Positions 26,470-35,403 are shown, counted from the stretch's first letter. The stretch is DNA of 64,000 bases from Shinella sp. WSJ-2 (GCF_003432075.1 NZ_QWBU01000003.1:310001-374000); one strand, 5' to 3'. Notes: generated from the sequence alone by a model not told the origin. A program made the numbers and translations.

Positions 26470-26893
26470 AAATTCGTTGAGACGCGTACCCTTAAAATTT
26501 GTAGTATCCTCGGCTTTCCCGTGGATCGTTTTCCTTGGTTGAAGCTCTCTGGTTTCTTTTCCAAAATATTTCTGGACTTTGATTTGCGGAATGATATTCC
26601 AAGTGAAGTAAAGCATTCGGGTTGATTTAGCTTGTATGCGATTTTCCTGTTTAAGTTGAGTTGGTAGCGTATTCGCGCTCACCCGGTATATAGCCGGGGT
26701 CTGGCTTAACTGGCGCGGCGGTCGCGATGCAGAAAAGTTATATTGACGCAAAAAGTCCGTATTTCGTGGCGAAGCGTGTCTGTTGATGTGATCTGCTCGC
26801 CCGATCTCCCGGAATCGTTGCTTTGCGCGAAATTTAATGCCCCGGCTGACGGAGAGAGACGTCAGCCCCCCGTTCGTCCGACAGGAGAGACAT
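26470..26893 (+). promoter_or_regulatory. 424-base AT-rich leader of mucR
   Basis: No gene seen. The stretch is clearly richer in A and T than the flanks and contains many TpA steps, e.g. TTTTCCAAAATATTTCTGG near 26558. MucR/Ros proteins bind AT-rich DNA at TpA-containing sites and commonly control their own promoter, so this is the likely site of autoregulation. I could not fix a promoter position. Confidence 0.45.
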
Positions 26894-27328
26894 ATGACTG
26901 AAACAAACCTTGGCACCAACTCCAATCTGCTTGTGGAGCTGACGGCCGACATCGTCGCCGCCTATGTTGGCAATCATGTCGTCCCGGTTGCCGAACTGCC
27001 GGGCCTGATCGCCGACGTGCATGCCGCGCTGAACAACACGACGCAGCCCTCGGCCGCCGTCGAAGCGCCCGTCGTTGCCGAAAAGCCGAAGCCGCCGGTT
27101 CCGGTCAAGAAGTCGGTCCAGAACGATTACATCATCTGCCTCGAGGACGGCCAGAAGTTCAAGTCGCTGAAGCGCCACCTGATGACCCACTATGGCATGA
27201 CGCCGGAAGAATACCGCGAGAAGTGGGATCTGCCGGCAGATTACCCGATGGTCGCTCCGGCCTATGCCGAAGCCCGCTCGCGCCTCGCCAAGGAAATGGG
27301 CCTGGGCCAGCGCCGCAAGGGCAAATAA
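26894..27328 (+). CDS. mucR: MucR/Ros-family zinc-finger transcriptional regulator
   Basis: 144 residues, family length; GGAGAG upstream of the ATG. The N-terminal oligomerisation region is [20 protein letters not shown]. The single zinc finger has Cys82, Asp85, His95 and His99 ([20 protein letters not shown]), followed by [20 protein letters not shown] and the basic tail. MucR acts as an H-NS-like silencer of exopolysaccharide, motility and virulence or symbiosis genes in rhizobia. The AT-rich tracts upstream of this gene and of the RTX genes are plausible targets. Confidence 0.95.
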   Translation: MTETNLGTNSNLLVELTADIVAAYVGNHVVPVAELPGLIADVHAALNNTTQPSAAVEAPVVAEKPKPPVPVKKSVQNDYIICLEDGQKFKSLKRHLMTHYGMTPEEYREKWDLPADYPMVAPAYAEARSRLAKEMGLGQRRKGK

Positions 27329-27355
27329 GCCTTCAAGGCGGAACATGCATGATTG

Positions 27356-27386
27356 AAGGCCGGAGCGGCGCCGCTCCGGCCTTTTT
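27356..27386 (+). terminator. rho-independent terminator of mucR
   Basis: Arms AAGGCCGGAGCGG and CCGCTCCGGCCTT with a 2-base loop as written, then TTT. It lies 28 bases after the mucR stop. Confidence 0.9.
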
Positions 27387-27584
27387 GCGTTGTGCTGCAT
27401 GTCGCTGCGCTGACGACTCGGTGCTCCCTGCTTGATGTGGCTATAAGGAATATATGCCTAAATAGGGGATGTTTGCCCCAAAATTTTGAACGTATTCAAT
27501 GGCTGATTGCGGATTGACGCTTCATTCGTCCCCGCTTGTCCTCTAAGGTGTATGAATAAATTCCTATCAATGGAGTGGCCAGTC

Positions 27585-28046
27585 ATGCATCAGTTCATCG
27601 TATCCCAGAGGCGGGCATCCCGAAACAGCCGTCCGGCGGTGCTGGAAACCAAGGGCGAGGAGACCGGGACGGCGGGCCGCGGGTTGCGGCGGGTGATCAC
27701 CGGCCTGGACACGCCGACCGTGGCGTCGGCCACCGCCTGCCGCATCGTGCGCCAGCTGGTGCTGGAAATGACGGCGCTTGCGAGCGAGCGGCCGCTCTGG
27801 CGCCGAGACAGTCGCCGTTCGACCTGCCACGTGCGCCAGATTTCCATGTATGTCTGCCATGTCGTGCTGCAGCTGTCCCTCTCGGATATTGGCGCGGCTT
27901 TCGGGCGGGACCGCACGACGGTCGGCCATGCCTGCAATGTCGTCGAGGACCGGCGCGACGATGCCGCCTTCGATGCCTTCGTCTCGGCGATCGAGCGCGT
28001 CGTGCTCTCGGTTTTCGGTCCCGCGGGGATCGGCAGCCATGGTTGA
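27585..28046 (+). CDS. DnaA-domain-IV-like helix-turn-helix protein
   Basis: 153 residues from an ATG with GGAG 9 bases upstream. Residues ~90-135 resemble the DnaA C-terminal DNA-binding domain: VRQISMYVCHVVLQLSLSDI then AAFGRDRTTVGHACNVVEDR, close to the GRDHTTVLHAC signature of DnaA. The ATPase domains are missing and the rest is not recognisable. It overlaps a DUF6456 gene by 8 bases; the pair recurs in Rhizobiales as far as I recall. It could compete for or decorate DnaA boxes, or be a plain transcription factor. Confidence 0.8.
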   Translation: MHQFIVSQRRASRNSRPAVLETKGEETGTAGRGLRRVITGLDTPTVASATACRIVRQLVLEMTALASERPLWRRDSRRSTCHVRQISMYVCHVVLQLSLSDIGAAFGRDRTTVGHACNVVEDRRDDAAFDAFVSAIERVVLSVFGPAGIGSHG

Positions 28047-28827
28047 CGCAAACGAGGATGCCGCGCTGGCAAAGCTTTTGCGTTTTCTGCTGACGGCCGG
28101 CGATGCGTCGCTCGACGGGGAGGGGCTTTTGGTCCTGAATGGCCGGAAGCAACCATTGTGCCGCGCGCTGCTTGAGGATGCCGTGCGGCGCGGCCTCGTC
28201 AGCCTCGCGGATGGCCGATTGCGGGCGACGACGGAGGCGAAGGCCCATCTCAGGCGCCGTTTGTGCGAGGCCGAAACGCCGTTCGCTGCACAGCATCGCG
28301 ATCTGGCGCCCGTCGTCGTGGTTAGGGACGGCACCCGGCGGACGGCGATGGCCAACCGGCTGGAATCGCCGCTCGCCGCGCTTGCTCGGCTGAAGGAAAA
28401 GACTGGGGAGGCTTGGCTGCCGGAAGACGCGCTTGCCGCAGGCGAGCGGCTGCATGCCGATTTTACCCGCGGTGGTCTGCAGCCGAGAATGACCATGTCC
28501 TGGGAGCCGCGCATCGCGACGCGCCAGAAGGGCGAGGCGGGGACTGCGCGAGACCTCACCGACACCGCGCTTGCCGCCCGCGCGAGGGTGGCGAAGGCCA
28601 TCGAGGCGATAGGGCCGGAATTGTCTGGCATCGCGCTCGATGTCTGCTGCTTCCTCAAGGGGCTGGAGACGGTGGAGCGCGAGCGGCAATGGCCCGCCCG
28701 CTCGGCAAAGCTCATGTTGCGCGCCGCCCTGATGGCGCTCGCCCGCCATTATGCGCCGCCTGCCGCGTCACCGCGCCGGACCCATGCCTGGGGCGGCGAG
28801 GGGTATCGCCCGGACCTGCCGCGCTGA
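28039..28827 (+). CDS. DUF6456 domain protein
   Basis: 262 residues. The start overlaps the end of the helix-turn-helix gene, so the two are coupled. The N-terminal ~70 residues look like a winged helix (DAVRRGLVSLADGRLRATTE). The C-terminal DUF6456 region has ESPLAALARLKEKTGEAWLP, AGERLHADFTRGGLQPRMTM and ALDVCCFLKGLETVERERQW, which resembles the DNA-binding part of phage-like regulators. Function unknown; partnership with a DnaA-like domain suggests a role in replication or cell-cycle gene control. Confidence 0.82.
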   Translation: MVDANEDAALAKLLRFLLTAGDASLDGEGLLVLNGRKQPLCRALLEDAVRRGLVSLADGRLRATTEAKAHLRRRLCEAETPFAAQHRDLAPVVVVRDGTRRTAMANRLESPLAALARLKEKTGEAWLPEDALAAGERLHADFTRGGLQPRMTMSWEPRIATRQKGEAGTARDLTDTALAARARVAKAIEAIGPELSGIALDVCCFLKGLETVERERQWPARSAKLMLRAALMALARHYAPPAASPRRTHAWGGEGYRPDLPR

Positions 28828-28933
28828 CGGCCGTCATTCGGGCGAGGGCCCGGTGCGAACCGGGGCTGTCGCCCGGGTCGGCAGTCAAAAATGGTCGTCG
28901 AAAATGCCGCTATCCCTTGTTTAGAAAATGCTG

Positions 28934-28948
28934 TTAACTTTGCACTAA
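28934..28948 (+). promoter_or_regulatory. near-CtrA box before the Cache/ion-channel operon
   Basis: TTAA, seven bases, CTAACC: one base off the CtrA consensus. It lies 33 bases upstream of the Cache gene start, where it would overlap the promoter. Confidence 0.3.
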
Positions 28949-28981
28949 CCATACCGGTTTCTCCAATATCGCAGGCCTTTC

Positions 28982-30118
28982 ATGATCTTCCGGCGCAGCG
29001 CTCCCGTTGCACTCATCCTGGCTGTCGTCATTGTCGTGTCCGGCGCCGCTCTGGTAACGAGCCGCCTGTTTTCCGGCATGACCGATGCCGTCGAAAGCAG
29101 CCAGTTCCAGACCATGCAGGCGATCGTCGAAACGGCGATCCGCGATTCGGAAAACAAGGCTCTGGCCCGCGCCGAACTCGTCGCCGAATTGCCGACCGTG
29201 CGCCGCCTCTTCGCCGCCGGTGACCGAGCTGGGCTGAATGCGGAGCTTTCGGCGATGTTTGCTGGCCAGAAGGCCCGACACGGCGTCGATCAGGCGCAGT
29301 TCCACACGGCGGACGCCGTCTCGTTCCTGCGCCTGCATGACCCAGATAAATTCGGCGACGACCTCAGTCGCACCCGTCCGCTCGTTGTGGCGGCCAATAG
29401 GGAACGGGTGCCGATGAAGGGCGCGGCGGTTGCGCGCAACGGGCCGGGCATCTTCGGCGTCTCGCCGGTGCTGGACCCGGCCGGAAACCATATCGGCACC
29501 TTCGAGTTCGGCATCGATTACGGGAGCGTGCTCGCCAACCTCAAGACCGCCTACGGCCTCGATCTCGCGCTGTTCATCGACGAAAGCATCCTGAAGGAGT
29601 ATGGCCAGGGCGTCGATCCCGAGCGCATGGGCGAGCAGGCCCGCGTCGGCAAATATATCCGCATCGAGGCGACCAACGCGCAGCTGATGGCCGAGCTTGC
29701 CGGTCCCGGCGACATCGCCGTTGTCAACGAGCCATCGCATTATGTGCGCGAGGCCCAGGGCCTTGCCCGCGGCGTCGTGCTTTTGCCGGTCACCAGCGGC
29801 TCCGGCACGCCGCTCGGCGTCGTTGCCGCCACACAGGATTTCAGCGCGTCGCGCGCTGCCGTCAGTCGGTTGCTGATCTGGCAGGGGGTCGTCACCCTCA
29901 TCGCCATCGTGCTGCTCGCCGCCTTCATCCTCATCGTGCTGCGCGGCTTCCTGTTGCGTCCGCTGGTCGTGCTCGGCGAGCGGTTCGATGCGGTGGGCAA
30001 TGGCGGAACGCTGACGCCCATCGAGGGAGCGGAAACCTTCCCGGCGGAAATGCAGCCCATGCTGCGGCTCTATGAGCGCATCCGCAGCCGCCGCGCCGAG
30101 CCGGAAAAGGCATCGTGA
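28982..30118 (+). CDS. membrane-anchored Cache-domain sensor without output domain
   Basis: 378 residues. One N-terminal membrane helix (VALILAVVIVVSGAALVTSR), a ~265-residue periplasmic region with Cache-type features (GPGIFGVSPVLDPAGNHIGT, FEFGIDYGSVLANLKTAYGL), a second helix near 298-322 (GVVTLIAIVLLAAFILIVLR) and a ~55-residue cytoplasmic tail like the start of a HAMP linker. There is no kinase, GGDEF or methyl-accepting domain, so it cannot signal in the usual way. It lies one base upstream of a ligand-gated ion-channel gene, which suggests the two proteins work together. Confidence 0.83.
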   Translation: MIFRRSAPVALILAVVIVVSGAALVTSRLFSGMTDAVESSQFQTMQAIVETAIRDSENKALARAELVAELPTVRRLFAAGDRAGLNAELSAMFAGQKARHGVDQAQFHTADAVSFLRLHDPDKFGDDLSRTRPLVVAANRERVPMKGAAVARNGPGIFGVSPVLDPAGNHIGTFEFGIDYGSVLANLKTAYGLDLALFIDESILKEYGQGVDPERMGEQARVGKYIRIEATNAQLMAELAGPGDIAVVNEPSHYVREAQGLARGVVLLPVTSGSGTPLGVVAATQDFSASRAAVSRLLIWQGVVTLIAIVLLAAFILIVLRGFLLRPLVVLGERFDAVGNGGTLTPIEGAETFPAEMQPMLRLYERIRSRRAEPEKAS

Positions 30119-30119
30119 C

Positions 30120-31202
30120 ATGGCGCGCTTCCCTTTCGTGTCCGCCGGCCTTGCGGCGCTGATGACGCTCCTCGCCGCCTTCTCAGCCCCGGCACTCGCC
30201 GATCCCACCCTGCCGCGTGACAAGGGCCTGCCGATTGCCGTGCAGGCGGCGGCGACGGTGCTGTCGATTGCGAGTTTCGACGAGAATGCGGGGAAATTCC
30301 GCGCCACGGTGGACCTGCGCCTGCGCTGGGCCGATTCGCGCCTCGCGAGCAGTCAGGATGGCAGCGGCACGCCGGAAACGCTGCGGGGTAGCGCCGCCGA
30401 GGCGCGCATGAAGGAGATCTGGACCCCGCCGGTGCGCATCGCCAATCAGGTCGGCGCGGCGGAGCGTTCGGAATACGGCCTGAAGGTCTACCCGACCGGC
30501 CAGGCGGAACTGCTGCATCGGGTGACGGCCGACTTCACCGTCGATGTCAATGTCGAACGGTTTCCCTTCGACCGCCAGAAGCTCGCCATAGAGATCGCAG
30601 CCGATGGCCTGACGACGGCGGAGATGATCCTACGCTTCGACCAGTCCGACATCGATTTCAGCCGCCCCTCGGTCCATGCGGAACTCGGCGGCTGGACCAT
30701 CGGCCTCATCGACCTGAAGAGCGCGCCGCAGCCGGGCTGGTACAATGGCACCCACGCGCAGGTCGTCGCCTCGCTCGATATCGAGCGCAAGCTCGGCCTC
30801 GTCGTCGCCTCGATCTTCATTCCGCTGCTCGCGTCGCTGCTCATCCCGCAGCTGGCGATCTGGCTCAACACCATGGAGGACGGCGTGTTTCAGGTGGATA
30901 CCTATGAGATGGTCAACATCATCATCGGCGGGCTCTTCGCCATCATCGCGCTGAATTTCACGGTCTACAGCAGCTATACGGTGCTGTCGGTCGGCGACAA
31001 CACGGTGAACCGGCTGTTTGCGCTGAATTACATCGGGCTTGCCTCGGCGCTCTTCGTGAACGTCGTCTTCTCGCGCTTCAACGTGGTGGCGCGGCTGTTC
31101 GGCCCCTATGCGCAGGAACAGGCCTATACGGCGATCATGTGGGCGATCCCGACGCTGATCTTCGTGCTGGCCGTATCGTTTCTCTTCGCCGCCTACGTTT
31201 AG
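30120..31202 (+). CDS. prokaryotic pentameric ligand-gated ion channel (Cys-loop receptor homologue)
   Basis: 360 residues: signal peptide 1-27, extracellular beta-sandwich ~30-222, four membrane helices. The Cys-loop-family Pro-loop reads ERFPFDRQ (148-153), without the two Cys, as in bacterial members; loop A has EIWTPP (Trp101). M1 is near 226-249, M2 near 263-285, M3 near 298-318, M4 near 338-359. M2 begins TYEMV, matching SYEAN of GLIC, whose Glu forms the cation filter; Glu263 suggests cation selectivity. The ligand is unknown. Its stop overlaps that of sufE on the other strand by two bases. Confidence 0.9.
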   Translation: MARFPFVSAGLAALMTLLAAFSAPALADPTLPRDKGLPIAVQAAATVLSIASFDENAGKFRATVDLRLRWADSRLASSQDGSGTPETLRGSAAEARMKEIWTPPVRIANQVGAAERSEYGLKVYPTGQAELLHRVTADFTVDVNVERFPFDRQKLAIEIAADGLTTAEMILRFDQSDIDFSRPSVHAELGGWTIGLIDLKSAPQPGWYNGTHAQVVASLDIERKLGLVVASIFIPLLASLLIPQLAIWLNTMEDGVFQVDTYEMVNIIIGGLFAIIALNFTVYSSYTVLSVGDNTVNRLFALNYIGLASALFVNVVFSRFNVVARLFGPYAQEQAYTAIMWAIPTLIFVLAVSFLFAAYV

Positions 31203-31618
31203 GCGGCGACCTTGATCGCCGCTTCCTCGCGGATGCGCTTGATCATCGAGCGCAGGCCGTTGGCGCGTTGCGAGGAGAGGTGCTCGACGAGGCCGATCGT
31301 GTTGAACGTGTCGATGGCATCGAGCGCGGCGATCTCGGAGGCGCGCTTGCCGGAATAGATAGCGAGCACGATGGCGACGAGGCCGCGCACGATATGGGCA
31401 TCCGAATCGCCCTCGAAGGTCATGACCGGATCAGCACCGTCGCCGGTATGGCTGACGAGCCAGACCTGGCTCGCGCAGCCCTGCACCTTGTTGGCCGCCG
31501 TGCGCTTGTCCTCGGGCAGATCGGGCAGCGCCTTGCCCAGTTCGATGACGAAGCGGTAGCGGTCCTCCCATTCTTCCAGGAAGGCGAAGTCGTCGATGAT
31601 CTCTTGCAGCGTGGCCAT
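31199..31618 (-). CDS. sufE: SufE-family Fe-S assembly protein
   Basis: 139 residues. It begins LQEIIDDFAFLEEWEDRYRF and carries VQGCASQVWL with the sulfur-accepting Cys48, then RGLVAIVLAIYSGK and LSSQRANGLRSMIKRI. SufE takes persulfide from the SufS desulfurase and passes it to SufBCD. The suf operon is not in the window. The ATG at 31618 is preferred over the one at 31663, which would add a non-conserved stretch. Confidence 0.93.
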   Translation of the reverse strand: MATLQEIIDDFAFLEEWEDRYRFVIELGKALPDLPEDKRTAANKVQGCASQVWLVSHTGDGADPVMTFEGDSDAHIVRGLVAIVLAIYSGKRASEIAALDAIDTFNTIGLVEHLSSQRANGLRSMIKRIREEAAIKVAA

Positions 31619-31750
31619 GGCGGTCTCTCGAGGTTTGCCCTGATATAGGCGAGGCGCGCACAAAAAGAAACGCCGTAGGGACAGGGTCCATACGGCGGTT
31701 GCAGGGCAACGAGTCAGGCAGGCAGTAAACGTTGAAACTCGGATCCGGCG

Positions 31751-32179
31751 TTAGCCCTTGTGATCGGGGCGGCGGGTCGGGATGGCGATGGTGCCGGTGA
31801 TCACCTCGGCGTCGGCATCGACATTGGCCGCCATCTTCGGCAGCGGCTGGTCGAGGGCTTCCCCTTCCGCCGGCTCGGCCCTGGCGACGGCGGCGTCGTC
31901 TTCGGCAAACTGGGTATCGAGGAACTTGTAGGCGATATGCGCGCCTTCCCGTGCCCGGTGGCCGAGCGCCACGAAGGTTTCGGTACCCTTCTGGCAGACG
32001 TCAGGCTTTTCCAGGCACATGGCCGTCACATAATTAAGCGCTTCGGTGGCGGCGCTGAACGTATCGCCGAGCTCGACGCTCGGACCCTTTTCCAGTTTCG
32101 CGGACGATGCCGGATCCAGGAAGGGCAGCAGCACCAGTACAAGTGAGAACCAGAACGTTCCCTTGATCAGAAACCACAT
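31751..32179 (-). CDS. DUF5330 domain protein
   Basis: 142 residues. An N-terminal membrane anchor or signal (MWFLIKGTFWFSLVLVLLPF) is followed by TFSAATEALNYVTAMCLEKP, CQKGTETFVALGHRAREGAH and an acidic tail ending in IAIPTRRPDHKG. This is the rhizobial DUF5330 pattern with two conserved Cys. Function unknown. It is divergent from the DivJ-like kinase gene. Confidence 0.85.
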   Translation of the reverse strand: MWFLIKGTFWFSLVLVLLPFLDPASSAKLEKGPSVELGDTFSAATEALNYVTAMCLEKPDVCQKGTETFVALGHRAREGAHIAYKFLDTQFAEDDAAVARAEPAEGEALDQPLPKMAANVDADAEVITGTIAIPTRRPDHKG

Positions 32180-32653
32180 CGCTTGCCATCCTCATTATAT
32201 GCCTTGGCTCTTGACGGCCTTCGGCTCGATTGGTCCTTGGCGAACCGTTGATGCGAGAATAGGGGCCGGAAGGAAATTCCCCTTTGCAGGAATCAGTCAG
32301 GTTTTGCCCAGTTTTAAGTAAAATTCGAACGATCGGCAGCCTGACGGGCATTTGAGGCAGATTTTAGCGATCGCCGTTAAGGATGAAGGCGGCCCCGCTG
32401 ACCCCGAGGTGCCGGAATGCCGGGAGACCGCTTTCTCCCTCCTTGCCCCAGAAGTTAATACGAACAGAAAAATGCCGCAAAATGAGGCGCTTACGCCCCG
32501 TTAACCACGCCGGACGAATGGCCGTTGGATTGCGCCGAAATGGGACTTTTGGGGCTTTTTGCCCCCCTTTCCGACCCCTCCTGTTTATCCTTTCCTAAGT
32601 CGCCGGTGCGATTTTGGGCTCACAGAAAAGAACATGAACGACAGGGTTTTGCG
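32180..32653 (+). promoter_or_regulatory. divergent intergenic region between DUF5330 and the DivJ-like gene
   Basis: About 470 bases, no convincing gene. It contains TTAACCAC at 32501-32508, a CtrA half-site form, with CTTA seven bases upstream of it. Promoters for both flanking genes must lie here; I could not place them. Confidence 0.35.
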
Positions 32654-34210
32654 TTGCGCCAATTGACCATCATCGCTGACAGAATGGCGGCCCGCCTGGG
32701 CGCCGTTGCTGGCGTTGCTGGCATGGACGCCGACACGCGCCCGTCTGCTTCCCTTCGCGCGACGACGCTCGCACTTCTCGCTGCCGTTCCTGGCCTGCCG
32801 CTTGCCCTTTCCGCCGTTATGCCCGCCTCCGCCGCCCTTCCGGCCGGTGTGGCGCTCGCCGGCGCCGGTGCGCTTCTGGCCGCCGCCGTATCCTCCGTGC
32901 GCGCGCCGAAGCGCGCGCCGGTGAAGAGCTTTGCCGATGAGCTGGCCGCAACCGCGCCACCTGCGGTCTCTCCTTATGATCTCTTCGCCGGACTGGTGAC
33001 GCTGCATGATGCGCGCGGTTTCGTCACCGCCGTGCACGGCCGCGACCGCGCCGACATGCTAACCTGGATGCGCGACCCGATGGGCCGCGGTTATCTAGAC
33101 CAGATCCATGTGTCCGACCGCATCGGCTTCGTGGCGGCGATCGATCGCCTGCGCCAGGGCGGCGCGCGCGAGACCGTCGATATCCGCATCGACCGGCCGC
33201 GCATCGAGGCGCATGCCGAACAGTTCATGCATATGCGCGTGGAAATGACGGCGATGACGGCGCTGGACGGCTCGCTCGTCGCCGTCGTCGCCCAGTCGCG
33301 CGACATTTCCGAAGAGGCGCTGCTGCGCAGCGAGACGGCCCGCAAGGCGGCCGAAGCGGAATCGGCCAACGACGCCAAGACGCGGTTCCTGGCGGCCGTC
33401 AGCCATGAGCTGCGCACGCCGCTCAATGCCATTCTCGGCTTCTCCGACATCCTGTCGGGCGAATATTTCGGCAAGCTGGAAAACGACCGCCAGCGCGAAT
33501 ATGTAGCGCTGATCCACCAGTCGGGCTCGCACCTGCTGTCGGTGGTCAACACCATGCTGGACGTTTCGAAGATCGAGGCCGGCCGCTACGAACTGCTGAC
33601 CGAGCCCTTCGCCATTGCCGACAGCATGCGCGCCTGCGAGCAGATGCTGGGTCTCCAGGCCCGCGACAAGGGCATCAAGCTGACGAGCCGCGTGCCGCGC
33701 GCGATCGGCGAGGTGGTGGCCGACCAGCGGGCGATCCAGCAGATCCTCATCAATCTTGTCGGCAATGCTATCAAGTTCACCGACCGTGGCGGCATCGTCA
33801 CCATGGATGCGGCGCGCGAGGGGCGCGACCTGCTCTTGACCGTCAGCGATACCGGCATCGGCATTCCCGCCGAAAAGCTGGTGCTGATCGGCCAGCCCTT
33901 CATGCAGGTGCAGAACGAATATACCCGCAAGTATGAAGGCACCGGCCTTGGCCTGTCGCTGGTCAAGGGGCTCGTGGCGCTGCATGGCGGCTCGTTCATG
34001 ATCCAGAGCAAGCCGGGCGAGGGCACCGTCATCACCGTCCGTGTGCCCGCCGATGGCGCAGGCATCGCGCACGAAAACGACTTGCATGCCGCCGGCGCAT
34101 CCACCGTCGATTTCCCGCCGCGCCTTGCGCCTGATATGGAGACCGTTTACCAGCCTTCGCTCGATGGCAAGGACAGGAAAGATGAACGCGCACGTCAGAA
34201 AACAGCCTGA
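32654..34210 (+). CDS. divJ: PAS-domain sensor histidine kinase, DivJ-like
   Basis: About 518 residues from a TTG with AGGG 7 bases upstream; the start is uncertain. Two or three N-terminal membrane helices (ALLAAVPGLPLALSAVMPAS, ALPAGVALAGAGALLAAAVS), a PAS-like domain ~100-240, a HisKA domain with FLAAVSHELRTPLNAILGFS (phospho-His) and the ATPase boxes LVGNAIKFTDRG, VSDTGIGIPAEK and YEGTGLGLSLVKGL. This is the PleC/DivJ type that acts on DivK in alphaproteobacterial cell-cycle control. Overlap with a peptidoglycan-binding membrane protein gene supports a cell-pole or envelope role. Confidence 0.72.
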   Translation: MRQLTIIADRMAARLGAVAGVAGMDADTRPSASLRATTLALLAAVPGLPLALSAVMPASAALPAGVALAGAGALLAAAVSSVRAPKRAPVKSFADELAATAPPAVSPYDLFAGLVTLHDARGFVTAVHGRDRADMLTWMRDPMGRGYLDQIHVSDRIGFVAAIDRLRQGGARETVDIRIDRPRIEAHAEQFMHMRVEMTAMTALDGSLVAVVAQSRDISEEALLRSETARKAAEAESANDAKTRFLAAVSHELRTPLNAILGFSDILSGEYFGKLENDRQREYVALIHQSGSHLLSVVNTMLDVSKIEAGRYELLTEPFAIADSMRACEQMLGLQARDKGIKLTSRVPRAIGEVVADQRAIQQILINLVGNAIKFTDRGGIVTMDAAREGRDLLLTVSDTGIGIPAEKLVLIGQPFMQVQNEYTRKYEGTGLGLSLVKGLVALHGGSFMIQSKPGEGTVITVRVPADGAGIAHENDLHAAGASTVDFPPRLAPDMETVYQPSLDGKDRKDERARQKTA

Positions 34211-34913
34211 GCGGCGGCCGCAAGGCCAGGCCCGCAAGGGCCGTTCCAGCGCGCGTGCGCCCGCACCGCCGCCGCGCCGGACGAACATCGTCATCACCGG
34301 GCTTCTCGCGCTCGGCCGGCTTGCCGCGCGCAATCCCGCCCTGATCGGCGGCACCTGCGCCTTTATCGTCGTCTTCTCCTTCGTCGCAGCCAATGCGCTG
34401 TGGTATCAGCCGGGCGGCCATCCATCGCCCTTTCTGAAGACCCGCTCGGCCGACAATTCCCTCGGCTTCACCGCCACCAAGCCCGAGCCCCACGACGTGA
34501 CGACCTTCGTCATCGAGCGGCAGGAAGAGGGTGAGGAACTGCCCGAGATCACCGACGTCACGCCGGGCGAGCGCCCGTTCGACGAGGTGGCAAAGGTCAT
34601 CGAGCATAAGCCGGTGACGACGGCAAAGCCCGTCGCCGAGGAAGAGTCTGATCCGATCGCCGCGGCGATCATGGAGGCGGAAGCCGATCCTGCTGTTACC
34701 TCCGCCGTGGCCAAACCCGTGCCGAGCGACATGGTGATGAAGATCCAGAAGGGTCTGAGCAACATCGCCTATACGGATATTGCCGTCGACGGCCTGATCG
34801 GCGAGAAGACCCGCGTGGCAATCCGCCATTTCGAAAAGCACTATCGCCTGCCGGTGACGGGAGAACCCAACCCGCAGGTTCTCGCCAAGCTCAAGGATAT
34901 TGGCGCGCTGTAA
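34182..34913 (+). CDS. membrane-anchored peptidoglycan-binding-domain protein
   Basis: 243 residues, ATG after AGGAAAG, overlapping the kinase gene by 29 bases. A basic, Pro/Arg-rich cytoplasmic head (~33 residues), one membrane helix (NPALIGGTCAFIVVFSFVAA), a periplasmic linker with many acidic residues and a C-terminal PG_binding_1 domain: VMKIQKGLSNIAYTDIAVDG, LIGEKTRVAIRHFEKHYRLP. It tethers the inner membrane to the cell wall. Translational coupling to a DivJ-like kinase is the notable feature. Confidence 0.85.
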   Translation: MNAHVRKQPERRPQGQARKGRSSARAPAPPPRRTNIVITGLLALGRLAARNPALIGGTCAFIVVFSFVAANALWYQPGGHPSPFLKTRSADNSLGFTATKPEPHDVTTFVIERQEEGEELPEITDVTPGERPFDEVAKVIEHKPVTTAKPVAEEESDPIAAAIMEAEADPAVTSAVAKPVPSDMVMKIQKGLSNIAYTDIAVDGLIGEKTRVAIRHFEKHYRLPVTGEPNPQVLAKLKDIGAL

Positions 34914-35028
34914 CGCCGCCGTTTACTGCCTTTTTCGAGGCCGAAGCGATCCCGCTCGGGCTGCAATGCGCCCATGACCCCAGACCTCGCGATTGCCCTT
35001 GCGGCCTGCGCCGTGTAGGACGCCGGCC

Positions 35029-35403
35029 ATGCGTCTTCGTACCGATATCTTCGTCTCCGCCCTGATGCGCCGCGTGTTCGCCCGCGGCGATTTCGCGGCC
35101 GTCGAGGCGAAGGGGGCGGAGGAGGCGGGTGCGGTCTTCGTGCGGCAGGTTTTTCGCGACGGGACGGAGAGCCTCTATGCCCCGGCGCCGCAGAGCTTCT
35201 TCGGCGAGAACGACAGCAATCGGCAGCGGCTGTTCGAGACCCGGCTCGAGCGCACAGAGACGACGGCGGTGGCTGAGGCAATTACGCGGGAGCGGCGTTT
35301 CGACAGCGATCTCTGGGTCGTGTCGATCGAGACGGATGATCTCGGCGACCTCTTGGAGTTTGCCGGGGCGGAACCGGAGGACGACGGCTTCTTCCGACGT
35401 TAA
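35029..35403 (+). CDS. DUF1491 family protein
   Basis: 124 residues. It begins RLRTDIFVSALMRRVFARGD and continues EEAGAVFVRQVFRDGTESLY and RFDSDLWVVSIETDDLGDLL, the DUF1491 pattern found throughout alphaproteobacteria. Soluble, no signal, function unknown. It lies 115 bases after the preceding gene and has its own weak start context. Confidence 0.88.
   Translation: MRLRTDIFVSALMRRVFARGDFAAVEAKGAEEAGAVFVRQVFRDGTESLYAPAPQSFFGENDSNRQRLFETRLERTETTAVAEAITRERRFDSDLWVVSIETDDLGDLLEFAGAEPEDDGFFRR

Noticed and set aside
32525-32653. Upstream ATG at 32525 as start of the DivJ-like kinase
   Set aside because: The extra segment lacks a ribosome site and reads through likely promoter DNA; the TTG at 32654 with AGGG is better, though not certain.
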